A stretch of DNA of 60,970 nt from DAOULY01 sp034414595 (GCA_034414595.1 DAOULY010000008.1:1-60970); one strand, 5' to 3'; shown: positions 1-9,305, counted from the stretch's first letter. Notes: generated from the letters alone by a model not told the origin. A program made the numbers and translations.

Positions 1-2004
1 AAGGACCTCTTTGCAACTGGCCATATTTCATCTCGTCAGCCATTCTATACTATAGCGCAGACCTCCTGGTTCACCCCAAAGGAGCTTCTACCCTTAGGGT
101 TTAGAGGACTGAAGATGAAGGCTGAGCGCAGAATAGAGGAGCTAGACCTGACAAAAATTGAGGATGTCGATAAACTGCCCTTCCTCGAAGCCGTCAAGAT
201 CACCTGCGATGCGGCCACGGCTTTCATCAAGAGGTATGCCGCATTGGCCAGGGAACTTGGAGAGAGTGAAGCGAATACCGATAGAAAAAGCGAATTGGAA
301 ATAATAGCCGAGACCTGTGAATGGATATCAGAGAATCCACCTCGAACTCTCCGCGAGGTACTTCAGTTCTCCTTGTTTGTTTACGTGATCGAGAGACTAG
401 AAGCTTCAGCGAATAGTTTCATGATCCCGGGCAGATTTGACCAGTGGCTTTATCCTTATTACAAAAAGGATATCGATGAAGGAAGGCTTACCAGGAGTCA
501 AGCGTTGGAGCTGCTTGAATGCTTTTTTATCAAATTGTGCGACGTATGGGTTGCGAGACCAAAGCAAATAGCGATGCAATATGGTGGCTATACTATATGG
601 GCTACTACCAACATAGGTGGTGTGAGCCGGGATGGCGGAGATGCCACCAATGAGCTCTCATATATGGTTTTACAGGCAGTAGTGGACCTGAAGCTACATC
701 TGCCTGATATAGCACTAAGATTGCACAAAGAGACCCCGGACGACTTCCTCATGAAGGCTTGTGAGGTGTTGAGGCTGGGTATAGGGAATCCGAAGTTTTA
801 TAACGACGAGCAAATAGTCCCGCTCATGATGAAGATAACAAACGGGGCTATATCTTTGGAGCAGGCGCGGGACTATTACAATTCGGGTTGTGTAGAACTC
901 AGGCTGGAGGACCCTTTTGCACCTGGATTCCATCTTATTTATGTGACCACGTCTATGGCAACTCCTTTGGAGTATGTCTTCACTAACGGGATAGCCAGGA
1001 TAAGTGGAAAGAGGACCGGCGCTGAGACAGGCGATCCGCGGAAGTTTGGAAGTTACGAAGAAGTGGTGGAAGCGTTTAAAAAACAACATGCACACCTTTT
1101 CCGGCTTTGGCAAGAAGCTCAGAACTTTGCTGTGGCTGCAACTCTCAATAGCACGGTAGCTATGCCGTTTGCATCGGCAATGCATCCAGTGTGCATTGAA
1201 AATGGAGTGGACTTGCTTAAGGGTGCTGGCTTACCCCCAGACCTTCAGTTCTGGTTTTCTCAGAGTCCGCATACGGGTTTGGCTGAGGCAGCAGATTCAT
1301 TAGCTGCGATCAAAAAACTGGTATTTGAGGACAAGGTTATCTCCATGCCCGAGCTCATCGATGCATTGGATAACGACTTCGAGGGCAGGGAAGATTTACG
1401 GCAAATGCTGATAAATAGTGCACCCAAGTATGGGAACGACGATGACTATGCAGACTCCGTTGCAACGGAAGTATATTCCATGATGGCTGATGAACATTAT
1501 AAGTACAGAAACTGCTTGGGGGGATATTGGGTTCCCTATATACTCACTCTTACAAGCAACATTTGGTTCGGCCAGAGGATTGGGGCATTGCCAAATGGAA
1601 GGAAGGCCTGGACTCCCATGGCTGACTCATCTGGCCCAACCTATGGCTACGACAGGAGTGGACCAACAGCGGTAATCAAGAGCTGCGGGAAGATAAATCG
1701 GGCGACTCTTGAGCAAGGGACGCCGATAACGGCTCTACTCAACATGAGGGTTAGCCCGGTGATGCTTGAAGGTGAGAAGGGATTAAAGAATATGTCTGCA
1801 TTCCTCAGGGCATTCTGTGAGCTGGGAGTCTTTCATGTGCAATTCAACGTAGTAAGCAGTGAAACCCTACGGGATGCTCAAGCACACCCGGAGAAATACC
1901 CCGATCTTCTGATAAAAGTGGCAGGGTACAGCGCATACTTCACGCAGCTAAGTACTGCAATTCAGGATAATATCATACAGAGAACCGAACACTGCAAATG
2001 GTGA
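1..2004 (+). CDS. Glycyl radical enzyme (pyruvate formate-lyase/dehydratase family), 5' end outside window
   Basis: The reading frame is open from base 1, so this is the C-terminal 667 residues of a larger enzyme; family members usually run to about 780-850 residues. The internal ATG at 115 is not the real start, because the preceding codons (GHISSRQPFYTIAQTSW) already look like family sequence. The thiyl-radical motif GCVE has its Cys at visible residue 297 (bases 889-891). The C-terminal glycyl-radical motif VAGYSAYF has its Gly at residue 642 (1924-1926), followed by the usual IIQRTEH tail. Family knowledge: Cys-Val-Glu is typical of dehydratase/lyase members such as glycerol or propanediol dehydratase, choline lyase and 4-hydroxyphenylacetate decarboxylase. 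It is not typical of benzylsuccinate or alkylsuccinate synthases. No radical-SAM activase lies downstream in the window; it may lie upstream. The substrate cannot be assigned. Confidence 0.93.
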   Translation, partial: KDLFATGHISSRQPFYTIAQTSWFTPKELLPLGFRGLKMKAERRIEELDLTKIEDVDKLPFLEAVKITCDAATAFIKRYAALARELGESEANTDRKSELEIIAETCEWISENPPRTLREVLQFSLFVYVIERLEASANSFMIPGRFDQWLYPYYKKDIDEGRLTRSQALELLECFFIKLCDVWVARPKQIAMQYGGYTIWATTNIGGVSRDGGDATNELSYMVLQAVVDLKLHLPDIALRLHKETPDDFLMKACEVLRLGIGNPKFYNDEQIVPLMMKITNGAISLEQARDYYNSGCVELRLEDPFAPGFHLIYVTTSMATPLEYVFTNGIARISGKRTGAETGDPRKFGSYEEVVEAFKKQHAHLFRLWQEAQNFAVAATLNSTVAMPFASAMHPVCIENGVDLLKGAGLPPDLQFWFSQSPHTGLAEAADSLAAIKKLVFEDKVISMPELIDALDNDFEGREDLRQMLINSAPKYGNDDDYADSVATEVYSMMADEHYKYRNCLGGYWVPYILTLTSNIWFGQRIGALPNGRKAWTPMADSSGPTYGYDRSGPTAVIKSCGKINRATLEQGTPITALLNMRVSPVMLEGEKGLKNMSAFLRAFCELGVFHVQFNVVSSETLRDAQAHPEKYPDLLIKVAGYSAYFTQLSTAIQDNIIQRTEHCKW

Positions 2005-2060
2005 TAGGCGTGCAAAAGGGCGCGTGTTAATTAGAGGAACTCTCAGGAGATAGGGAGAGG

Positions 2061-2492
2061 GTCTATCGCCTGTAGGTGCTCCCTGGGGGCAGGCTTCTGG
2101 TACGGGATGCCAAGCAGGTAGCCAAGGGACGGTTGTTGTTGCGGCGGTATGCATGCCAGGGTTGTGATGGCTGCCCATTGAGAGCACGCTGTCTTCGGCC
2201 TGACGAGAATAGACGGACTTTGCTGGTGAAGAAGAAACAGCTCATAAGAGGGAAGATGCGGTTCAGGCTGAAGGCCCCGGAGAAGCAAGCTATCTACCAG
2301 AAGCGAAAGTGGGTAGCGGAGCAGAACATCGGACAGGTGAAGGAAGGACTGGGATTTAGAGGGATCACTGTACGGGGGAAGAAGTTTGCCCGTGCCCAAT
2401 GGCTCTTCGTGTTGGGCGTACACAATGTGTTAAAGGCAGTGAGGTTCATCGCTGGCTTGAGAAGGGGCGAAGCGGTCCCAGCAATGAACTAG
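2061..2492 (+). pseudogene. IS1182-type transposase, C-terminal remnant
   Basis: The frame reads VYRL, then a stop at 2073-2075, then VLPGGRLLVRDAK and continues to 2492. It includes a Cys-rich segment (CQGCDGCPLRARCL) and a C-terminal part with WVAEQNIGQVKEGLGFRG. This is the pattern of the C-terminal part of IS1182-family DDE transposases, which place a four-Cys segment before the final Glu-containing helix. The N-terminal two thirds are absent and the frame carries a stop, so it is a dead fragment. No terminal inverted repeats were recognised. Confidence 0.8.
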
Positions 2493-2650
2493 TAAGGGTA
2501 GAACGGAGCCCTGTACAGCCTGGCGGAGACCCCATTTTCCTCCCCATAGAGCGATAAGGGTCGCCCTGCCTCACCGGGAGGATGATGAATCGCCAGCGTA
2601 GCCAGTTCAAGAGCAGTGGTGACACAAGCTGCCAGGGGAAGTGGGGGCGG

Positions 2651-2755
2651 GAATTCGGTCTGCTTGTTGTTGCCGGCACCATGGAGGGCACCAGGAAAAT
2701 CAAGACCGGAGACAAGATCAAGGTTGACGGCGACACTGCTGCGTATATATTTTAG
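2651..2755 (+). pseudogene. PEP-utiliser swivel-domain remnant (C-terminal tail only)
   Basis: Translated from 2651 this gives EFGLLVVAGTMEGTRKIKTG and continues DKIKVDGDTAAYIF to a stop at 2755. It matches, residue for residue in most places, the last 35 residues of the intact swivel-domain proteins elsewhere in the window (EFGLPVVAGTMESTRKINSG in the gene ending at 27470). The upstream part with the catalytic His is missing. It is a decayed copy of that family. Confidence 0.75.
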
Positions 2756-2862
2756 AGTAGGTCTCAAAACTACACTTCAGATGCCCAACAGATATGAGGG
2801 CCGGGGTTGATATGGAAGGAGGTGGTTTGCGTACAAGAAAGCATAGATGAAAGGAGCAAGAA

Positions 2863-4527
2863 GTGGCTGATGCAAGTTATGATGCAGTGGTGATTGGCGG
2901 TGGCCATAATGGGCTGATAACCGCCGGCTACCTTGCGATGAATGGGATGTCCGTGGCTGTCTTCGAGAAGGAGCACGAGATAGGTGGTGGTGCTTGTTCT
3001 GATGAAGTCCCCTTGCCAGGGTTCGTCAGCAACCTTTGTGCCCAATCTACCCGTTTCTATAGTCATCCCGCCTATGCCGACCTTAAATTGGCAGAAAAGG
3101 GCTTGGATGCCTACTGGCCGGAATGTGGTAACGGGGCCATATTCAGCGATGGCACCGCCATTGTGACTTACCCTGTCTTTCCCGTTGCTGACAAATTGAC
3201 CGGCAAGACCGAGTATTCAGAAGCTAATGTTGAGAAGACACTTAGATCGGTGGCCAGGTTTTCCGAGAAGGATGCCGAGACCGCTCGTTTGCTGCTCGAC
3301 AATTTCCGCACCAAATGGCTGGGCCCTTTCAGAGAAGCATTATATAGTCCACCCAAGCCCTGGGGCCAGAAAGACACTGTGGAGAGATTGATGGATGACC
3401 CTGACAGCGGCTTTGACCCGGTGTGGTCGGTGATGAGCATCGCCCAGCTAGCCTATGACCTGTGGGAAAGCCCGGAGATGCAGTGCTATGCCATGAGGCG
3501 GCTCATGACCTTCACCGGCGCCTATCCCGATCAAACGCTCTCCCCGGTGAATTGCCTGGAGGCCCTGGTGGTGGTGTTCACTATCTCTGCCTCTTTCATC
3601 CCCTTTGGTGGCACGCACGCTGTAGTCCACGCTTTGCAAAAGGCCCTCAGCGAGCTGGGCGGCAAGTTCTTCGTCCATCATGAGGTGGACAAGGTGCTGG
3701 TGGAAAATGGCATTGCCAAGGGCGTTCGCCTTGCAGATGGGACCGAGATCGAGGCCAAGAAGTTGGTGGTCAGCAATCTGGACATGGACCAGAGCATGAA
3801 CAGGTTTCTCGGGCCCGACTATGTGAGCCCCAAGATAACGAAAAGGATCAAACACATCAATTATGACGATGCTATGGCCTCTTATGTTCATGTTGCTCTC
3901 CATGAGCCGCCACGGTACAAATCTGTTGACTATGACCCGGATAGCGCCTGGCTCCCCACCAAGGTGCTGACGCCCAAGGACCCGGATTATGTGGCCACGA
4001 AACTCAAAGCTGAGATCTTCGCCAATGGAATTCCTTCTAAAATGGTAGCTCAGATTTGGAATGATAGCCTGTTTGCCCCGAACAGAGTTCCAGAAGGCAA
4101 GCATGAGGCGGTCTGGGAGGAGTATCTCTGCCCGCTCAGATTCCTCTCGGAGCGAGAATGGCTACAGATGAAGACCACGCTGGCAGATGAATCCATAAAG
4201 CAGTGGCAGTGGTATGCACCCAATGTGACGGAAGACAATATCATCGGCGTCTACATTCATACTCCCTATGACACCGCATTAAGGGACAAGGCCATGGTTC
4301 AGGGACATGTGGGGATGGGCTCTATGGTCCCCTGGCAACAGGGAAGGTTCAGGCCCATCCCTGAGCTTTCCAACTACCGGGCACCGGTGAAGAACATGTA
4401 TCTCGCTTCCGCGGCGATGCACCCAGGAGCTGGCGTCCGCGGCGGCCCGGGCTATATCTGCTATAAGGTAATCGCCGAGGACCACGGGCTCAGGAAGATC
4501 TGGGAGGAGAAGGGACGCCCATACTGA
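2863..4527 (+). CDS. NAD(P)/FAD-dependent oxidoreductase, phytoene-desaturase-like
   Basis: A 554-residue flavoprotein. The N-terminus has a textbook FAD Rossmann motif (VVIGGGHNGLITAGYLA, about residues 9-25), followed by EKEHEIGGGA, the second ADP-ribose contact. The C-terminus has HPGAGVRGGPG, the glycine-rich segment found at the end of CrtI/phytoene-desaturase-like oxidoreductases. The start is GTG at 2863, set by AAGGAG at 2851-2856. Length and motifs fit the broad 'NAD(P)/FAD-dependent oxidoreductase' group rather than a true carotenoid enzyme, and no carotenoid genes are nearby. Its neighbours are a swivel-domain remnant upstream and the decayed mutase on the other strand downstream, so context gives little. 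Likely role: desaturation or oxidation of a hydrophobic or CoA-linked substrate; this is inference. Confidence 0.88.
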   Translation: MADASYDAVVIGGGHNGLITAGYLAMNGMSVAVFEKEHEIGGGACSDEVPLPGFVSNLCAQSTRFYSHPAYADLKLAEKGLDAYWPECGNGAIFSDGTAIVTYPVFPVADKLTGKTEYSEANVEKTLRSVARFSEKDAETARLLLDNFRTKWLGPFREALYSPPKPWGQKDTVERLMDDPDSGFDPVWSVMSIAQLAYDLWESPEMQCYAMRRLMTFTGAYPDQTLSPVNCLEALVVVFTISASFIPFGGTHAVVHALQKALSELGGKFFVHHEVDKVLVENGIAKGVRLADGTEIEAKKLVVSNLDMDQSMNRFLGPDYVSPKITKRIKHINYDDAMASYVHVALHEPPRYKSVDYDPDSAWLPTKVLTPKDPDYVATKLKAEIFANGIPSKMVAQIWNDSLFAPNRVPEGKHEAVWEEYLCPLRFLSEREWLQMKTTLADESIKQWQWYAPNVTEDNIIGVYIHTPYDTALRDKAMVQGHVGMGSMVPWQQGRFRPIPELSNYRAPVKNMYLASAAMHPGAGVRGGPGYICYKVIAEDHGLRKIWEEKGRPY

Positions 4528-4549
4528 ATTCTTCTATCAAGGGCGAAAC

Positions 4550-5175
4550 ATGGTAACCATTGCCCATAGAGTATTTTATTAGCTCTTATCCGCAGTCTTT
4601 CCTGAGGGATGCCACGCCTTTCCGCATACGTGATATACATGGCAATGCATGATATCGTTGACTCATAGGCCACGAAAAGGGTCTCTACTTCGTCGACAGG
4701 CACCCCATCGAATATCGCCTCAAGGTCTTTGATAGTGGAAATGGAGATGCCCTCACGTCCGACCCTCCCTTGGGCTTCAGGTTCGTCAGGGTCATACCCT
4801 CCATAAGTAGGAATATCCAGAACTAGGATATGCTTGCGAGGTCGATCCGTGCCCACACTCTCCGACATGCCAAGCATTTGCAGAAACTCTCCCCGTCTTC
4901 GTCCCTCGTCGCCGTGCCATAGCCCATGCGCATGGCCCAGGGTTCAACCTGATACTGTAGCGGGCTATGCCCACTAGTAAATGGGTACTGGCCAGACAAT
5001 CCGATATCGCCGTATGCCATTCCAGCGATGTCCCTCGGGGTGTATACCAGCTTTACTTCGATGCCTGAGTCGGTTGTTGCCTTAAAATCCCGCTCACCAT
5101 ATAACTGTGTGCAACGCCTCTGCCACTTCTCCTCCATAGATTTGACTTCATTTTGTAGGGCTCTTTGCTAAACAT
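4550..5175 (-). pseudogene. Decayed B12-dependent acyl-CoA mutase large subunit (N-terminal part)
   Basis: Reading leftward from ATG at 5175 (MFSKE) there is a frameshift and then LQNEVKSMEEKWQRRCTQLY, the normal mutase N-terminus. It runs to QVEPWAMRMGYGT, where a second frameshift occurs near 4895. The next frame continues GEFLQMLGMSESVGTD and then LDIPTYGGYDPDEPEAQGRV, up to LYGQW near 4550, where the homology stops. Intact paralogues run about 350 residues further. The copy therefore has at least two frameshifts and a lost 3' half. It lies directly downstream of an intact mutase pair on the same strand, which suggests a tandem duplicate that decayed. By eye it is closest to the intact copies starting at 7358 and 20295. 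Confidence 0.88.
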
Positions 5176-5281
5176 ATTTCAACCCCCTCATCTCCTCTCT
5201 CGGTCAAACTCAACACGCGCCGAAGGTAAACCTTACAACTTACAATGCTAGCCAGAAGGGCTGTTCTTGTTCGTCTAACAA

Positions 5282-5668
5282 TCACCCCGAGGTTATGCAC
5301 TCAACGACCTCACCTATCGGCCTTCCAGGGCCGAAGACCTCCTCAACCCCCATCTGTTTTACCTCAGCTACATCCTCTTCAGGGAGTACCCCGCCAACTA
5401 CAACCTGAATATCATCCAGATGCTGCTCCTTGAGCATCTTCATCACCACCGAGGTGTCGTATACAGCGCCAGCGCTATAGAAGCTCAGGCCAATGACATC
5501 GACACCTTCTTGCATGGCTACCTGAACTACCTCCTCCGGGATGCGATACCTGACGAAAATAACCTCCATTCCGGCATCTCTGAGCACTTGGGCCACATAT
5601 CTCACGCCCCGGTCGTGGGTATCCATGTCCGACTTGGTCAGGAGCACCTTCTTCTTTTCAGTAGACAT
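5282..5668 (-). CDS. B12-binding small subunit of acyl-CoA mutase
   Basis: A 128-residue stand-alone cobalamin-binding domain. The base-off/His-on motif DxHxxG is present (DTHDRG, His about residue 18), as is the GG of the third motif (VVVGGVLP). The middle S-x-L motif of classical mutases reads SFY here (GLSFYSAG), a variation shared with the other three small subunits in the window. The size matches the small subunits of isobutyryl-CoA-type mutases (about 135 residues). Its ATG overlaps the end of the large-subunit gene by 11 bases, so the two are translationally coupled and the products should form one holoenzyme. Confidence 0.93.
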   Translation of the reverse strand: MSTEKKKVLLTKSDMDTHDRGVRYVAQVLRDAGMEVIFVRYRIPEEVVQVAMQEGVDVIGLSFYSAGAVYDTSVVMKMLKEQHLDDIQVVVGGVLPEEDVAEVKQMGVEEVFGPGRPIGEVVECITSG

Positions 5669-7358
5669 AGCCGTAGCCGAACACCTCCCTCATAACTTGT
5701 TGCACCTCTCCCAGGGTAGCATCGGCGCGGAACGCGTCGATGATGGCAGGCATCAGACAGCCGCAGGAGCCTGGCCATCCCTCGTTGAGCTTGTGTGCTG
5801 CTGCTCTCAGCTCAGCCAAGGCTGGAGGGAGTTTACTGCTGTCACGGTCGGCTTTGAATTTCCTGACCCGAGCTATGAGTTCCTCCTCTATCTTGGTGTC
5901 GAACTTGAAGGTCTCGATTTTGGGCTGTTCCGGCAATCTGTATTTATTCACGCCGACAACCACTCTCTCGCCACTTACCATCTTCCGCTCCCGCTCAAAA
6001 GCTGAAATTTCCAATTCCCTCCGGAACCAGCCTTCCTCCCAGCTTTTGATATAGCCGCCCAAATCCTCTATTTTTTGAAGCAGCTTATAGGCCTCGTCCT
6101 CTATCTTGTTCGTCAGCCACTCTACATAGTAGGACCCCCCCAGGGGATCGGTGATGCTGGGGATATTGGTCTCGTGGTAAATGACCTGCTGGGTCCTTGC
6201 CTGAATCAAGGCCGATTGATCCGTGGGGATGCCATGTCCTTCATCGTAGTGAGTAGTCCATATGGCATCGACGCCAGCCAGTACGCCAGCCAGCGTCATC
6301 AGGGTGGCGCGAATTATGTTGTTGAAAGGTTCCTGAGCCGTCAACAGTGAGCCACCTGTTTGTGGTATATAGGTTAGGATCAGCGATTCTGGCTTCTGGC
6401 AGCCGAACCTCTCCTTGAAGATCTTAGCCCACATCCGGCGCTTGGCCCGAAACTTGGCTATGGCTTCGAAGAAATCCATGTTTATGTGGTCATGGCTGTA
6501 GAGTCTGGGGACCACATCATCTGGATCAAGGCCAGCTTTGATGCACTCATCTGTGATGGCTATAGCTGTTGCCAAGGTGAATGCCACTTCCTGGACAGCA
6601 GTGCCTCCAGCTTCGCCTACGTTATAGCCGATGATAGCTTGAGGCATCATCAGAGGCATGTGCTGGATGGAGTACTTGATGAGCTCCACCATCAATTTCA
6701 TGGCGCTCTTGGGGGGATAGCCGACTTGGTCCCCCCACCATCTATAGATAGGGTGGCAGCCCTTCATCCGCAGCTTATTTGGGGGCACGCCTTGTCTCTC
6801 AGCGTATACTATGTACATGGCGATACAGGCCATGGAAGTGTCATGGGCGATGAACATGGTGAACACTTCGTCAAGGGGCACCCCCTCAAACAATGCCTCG
6901 AGATCCCTGATGGTGGAGATAGACATGCCATCGCGGCCCACCCGGCCCCGGGCCACAGGGTCATCGGCGTCATAACCACGCTGGGTGGGCAGATCGAGGG
7001 CCATAGTGAAGTGAGTGGGCCGGTCCACGGAAGCACCCTCGGTGACGCCGATCATGGCTAGAAACTCTCTTCTGCACCGACTCTCCTCTCCCGTGCCATA
7101 GCCGTAGCCAGTACGCAACATCCACGGTTCCACCTGATACATCAGTGGCCTCGGTCCCCGGGTGAGTGGATACTCGCCAGGAAGTCCGATGTCTTTATAT
7201 TCCATCCTCTCGATGTCGGCAGGAGTATAGAGTGGCTTTATCTCAATGCCCGAGTCTGTAGCCGCATTGAACTCCCTATCACCGTATAGCTCATTGCAGC
7301 GTTTGCGCCAGATCTCCAGCAGCGCTTTGTCCTCAGCCAGCACCGAGTCATTGAACAT
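5658..7358 (-). CDS. Non-canonical B12-dependent acyl-CoA mutase, large subunit
   Basis: A 566-residue TIM-barrel subunit of the methylmalonyl-CoA mutase superfamily without the fused B12 domain. Family anchors: EPWMLRTGYGYGTGEES (substrate tunnel entrance), LDLPTQRGYDADDP, AEAxG-type loop GYNVGEAGG, HETNIPSITDPLGGSYYVEWLT. Against Propionibacterium methylmalonyl-CoA mutase recalled by eye, the Tyr89 position is Gly, the Arg207 position is Gly (WGDQVGYPP), and catalytic His244 is Asn (N246 here). It therefore should not be annotated as methylmalonyl-, isobutyryl- or hydroxyisobutyryl-CoA mutase. The start MFNDSV at 7358 is chosen because all paralogues begin MF(D/S/N); an in-frame GTG at 7370 is possible. 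It lies about 200 bases downstream of the DUF35/thiolase pair on the same strand, so thiolytic or aldol-type chemistry may be linked to the rearrangement. Confidence 0.92.
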   Translation of the reverse strand: MFNDSVLAEDKALLEIWRKRCNELYGDREFNAATDSGIEIKPLYTPADIERMEYKDIGLPGEYPLTRGPRPLMYQVEPWMLRTGYGYGTGEESRCRREFLAMIGVTEGASVDRPTHFTMALDLPTQRGYDADDPVARGRVGRDGMSISTIRDLEALFEGVPLDEVFTMFIAHDTSMACIAMYIVYAERQGVPPNKLRMKGCHPIYRWWGDQVGYPPKSAMKLMVELIKYSIQHMPLMMPQAIIGYNVGEAGGTAVQEVAFTLATAIAITDECIKAGLDPDDVVPRLYSHDHINMDFFEAIAKFRAKRRMWAKIFKERFGCQKPESLILTYIPQTGGSLLTAQEPFNNIIRATLMTLAGVLAGVDAIWTTHYDEGHGIPTDQSALIQARTQQVIYHETNIPSITDPLGGSYYVEWLTNKIEDEAYKLLQKIEDLGGYIKSWEEGWFRRELEISAFERERKMVSGERVVVGVNKYRLPEQPKIETFKFDTKIEEELIARVRKFKADRDSSKLPPALAELRAAAHKLNEGWPGSCGCLMPAIIDAFRADATLGEVQQVMREVFGYGYVY

Positions 7359-7562
7359 AATCCACCTCACCTATGGACTATAAAACCATTGGCGGCTAGC
7401 CACCAGCCCCAGCCGGTTAAGTTCTCCGTCCGACCTTCACAATGAACCTCTAAGAGCCTCTTCGGGCCAGTAGCTTGGCATAATCACACTGCGAGGAACT
7501 CTATAGTCCCTCGCATGCTAGTGATGTCCTTTTTGCTTATCGACTTTCTGACTCCCTCTGAA

Positions 7563-8009
7563 CTATGGAATGGGTTTGAAATGAGATATGTCTGTTATCT
7601 TTCCCTCCCTTGAGTCACGGAAAACCGCCTGCACGCGCATCCCATTTTTAACCTGCTCGGGCTCGATTTCCTCTATGTAGTGCCAGAGCGAGGTATCCGC
7701 CCCGTCGAGCTGGATTAGGCCAACAACGTAAGGGATTTTCCCTTCATATTGCGGCGGGGGCAGGTGGCATATGGTGTAAGAGAGCAGAGTGCCCTCTCCG
7801 CTTAACCCGACCCACTCTGTAGGGCAATAGCATATGGCGCAATCAGATGTCGGCGGGCAGTAGACCACTCCGCACTGGGGGCATTTAGTGCCGTATATCT
7901 TGCAATTATCTCTGAGCTCACGGAAGAATCGCGATATCCGTCCATAGGGGAGAATATAGTTGATCTCTATCCTCTCTGGTACCTTGATGATTTCTTCTTG
8001 CTGTTCCAT
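7563..8009 (-). CDS. DUF35 zinc-ribbon/OB-fold protein
   Basis: A 148-residue protein with an N-terminal rubredoxin-like zinc ribbon (CPQCGVVYCPP then CAICYC) followed by an OB-fold that carries GEGTLLSYTI and IPYVVGLIQLDG. DUF35 proteins act as partners of SCP2-type thiolase-fold enzymes; examples are archaeal HMG-CoA synthase complexes, steroid aldolases (Ltp2 with the ChsH2 DUF35 domain) and BbsA with BbsB in toluene degradation. The start at 8009 is supported by GGAGG at 8018-8022 and by the family's usual N-terminus; longer frames upstream overlap the thiolase gene. It lies immediately after the thiolase-like gene, almost certainly co-translated, and is probably its obligate partner. Confidence 0.92.
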   Translation of the reverse strand: MEQQEEIIKVPERIEINYILPYGRISRFFRELRDNCKIYGTKCPQCGVVYCPPTSDCAICYCPTEWVGLSGEGTLLSYTICHLPPPQYEGKIPYVVGLIQLDGADTSLWHYIEEIEPEQVKNGMRVQAVFRDSREGKITDISHFKPIP

Positions 8010-8014
8010 ATAAT

Positions 8015-9214
8015 TTACCTCCGCCAAATCGTTACTCCGGCGACACTGAGAGCGGGACCGCCCATGGTCTCCACAAGCCCTGTCTTGGGTAATGGGTCCA
8101 CTTGATAATCGCCACATTCGCCGCGCAATTGCCTTACAAGAGAGCTAGTTTGAAGCAGGCCGACGCCGCCGATGGGATGCCCGTGGCCCATACAGCCTCC
8201 CGAGGTGTTGACTGGCAACTCCCCGCGGAGCCCGGTGACTCCGGACTCGATGAACCTTCCACCTTGTCCTTCTTCGCAGAAGCCAAGCATCTCGTAGGTG
8301 AGGAGCTCGAGCATGCTATAGGCGTCCTGAATTTCCACCACGTCTATTTCCTTCCTCGGGTTGGTGATGCCGGCCATCTTGTAGGCCTTTTGCGCTGATG
8401 TAATCACCGTCTGGGGGGCGTGGAACTTAGCCCCGGGGCTCATTACCTCACGCCAGCCGAATTTCTGAACATCGACAGCATAGCTATAGCCGTCGAGCCA
8501 GACAGGAGGTTTCCTCAGCTTCTTGGCCCTCTCCTCCGAGGCCAAGACAAGGGCCACCCAGGCGTCGGTGACCACGCAGCAATCGAGGAACTTTGTGGGA
8601 TAGGCTATCATAGGAGACTTCATCACATCCTCAACTGTGAACTTCCGTGGCGATTGCGCCTTGGGATTCAGCATGGCATTGCCATGATTCTTCACTGGCA
8701 CAAGCGCTGCCTGCTCCTCAGTTATGCCGAACTTCGACATATAGAACTGGAGCGGAATGGCAAAAATGGAGATGGCCATGAAGCCCAAAGGGAAGTCCCA
8801 GATGTAGTCATTTGCGTGTGTGATGATAGCCTGAAAGCCAGGCAAACCGGGGACATCGGCTATCGAGGGGTCCTCTCCGGCGATGACCAGGACCAAGTCG
8901 GCATCGCCCACCATTATCTCGCGGGCTCCGGCCATGATGGCCACGGGGGTGCTTCCGCCCATGTTCTGGTTGACGCAGAGAGGCTTCTGGGAGAGTCCGA
9001 TCGCTTCAGCGAAGTAGCTCGGGGGTAGTATCTGCCTGTTGAACAGGTCATTGGCAGTGCCAACATGGACAGAATCGATGTCCTTTATCGTGACCCCGGC
9101 ATCCTCCAGCGCCTCTTTGGCCGCGTCATAGATCATCTGGAAGAAAGTGGCATCCTCGCGTTTTCTGACGCATAGCGGGTCGCTAACGCCGACCGCCGCT
9201 ACTCTTCTTGTCAT
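8015..9214 (-). CDS. SCP2-type thiolase-fold protein lacking the nucleophilic Cys
   Basis: A 399-residue thiolase-superfamily protein with the N-terminal fold (VGVSDPL, EALEDAGVTIKDID) and a C-terminal GGCMGHGHPIGGVG segment that supplies the GHP catalytic loop. At the position of the nucleophilic Cys (normally A-C-A/G-S-G) the sequence reads NQNMGGSTP, with Met85 where Cys is expected. A Claisen thiolase mechanism is therefore unlikely as annotated by homology. DUF35-partnered relatives such as Ltp2 also lack this Cys and act as retro-aldolases, so an aldolase or acyl-binding role is plausible. A strong AAGGAGGTG precedes the ATG at 9214. It leads a leftward cluster with the DUF35 gene and the mutase pair. 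Confidence 0.9.
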   Translation of the reverse strand: MTRRVAAVGVSDPLCVRKREDATFFQMIYDAAKEALEDAGVTIKDIDSVHVGTANDLFNRQILPPSYFAEAIGLSQKPLCVNQNMGGSTPVAIMAGAREIMVGDADLVLVIAGEDPSIADVPGLPGFQAIITHANDYIWDFPLGFMAISIFAIPLQFYMSKFGITEEQAALVPVKNHGNAMLNPKAQSPRKFTVEDVMKSPMIAYPTKFLDCCVVTDAWVALVLASEERAKKLRKPPVWLDGYSYAVDVQKFGWREVMSPGAKFHAPQTVITSAQKAYKMAGITNPRKEIDVVEIQDAYSMLELLTYEMLGFCEEGQGGRFIESGVTGLRGELPVNTSGGCMGHGHPIGGVGLLQTSSLVRQLRGECGDYQVDPLPKTGLVETMGGPALSVAGVTIWRR

Positions 9215-9305
9215 CGTTTAACACCTCCTTGCCCTTCTTTAAGAATTAAGTGGCAAATCCAGCATTGAAACACCCCATCCATGCTGTTGTGATGCCACCT
9301 TATGC

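Noticed and set aside
715..1185. Long antisense ORFs inside the glycyl radical enzyme and other genes
   Set aside because: They are shadows of strongly supported genes, with no ribosome sites and no domain content.
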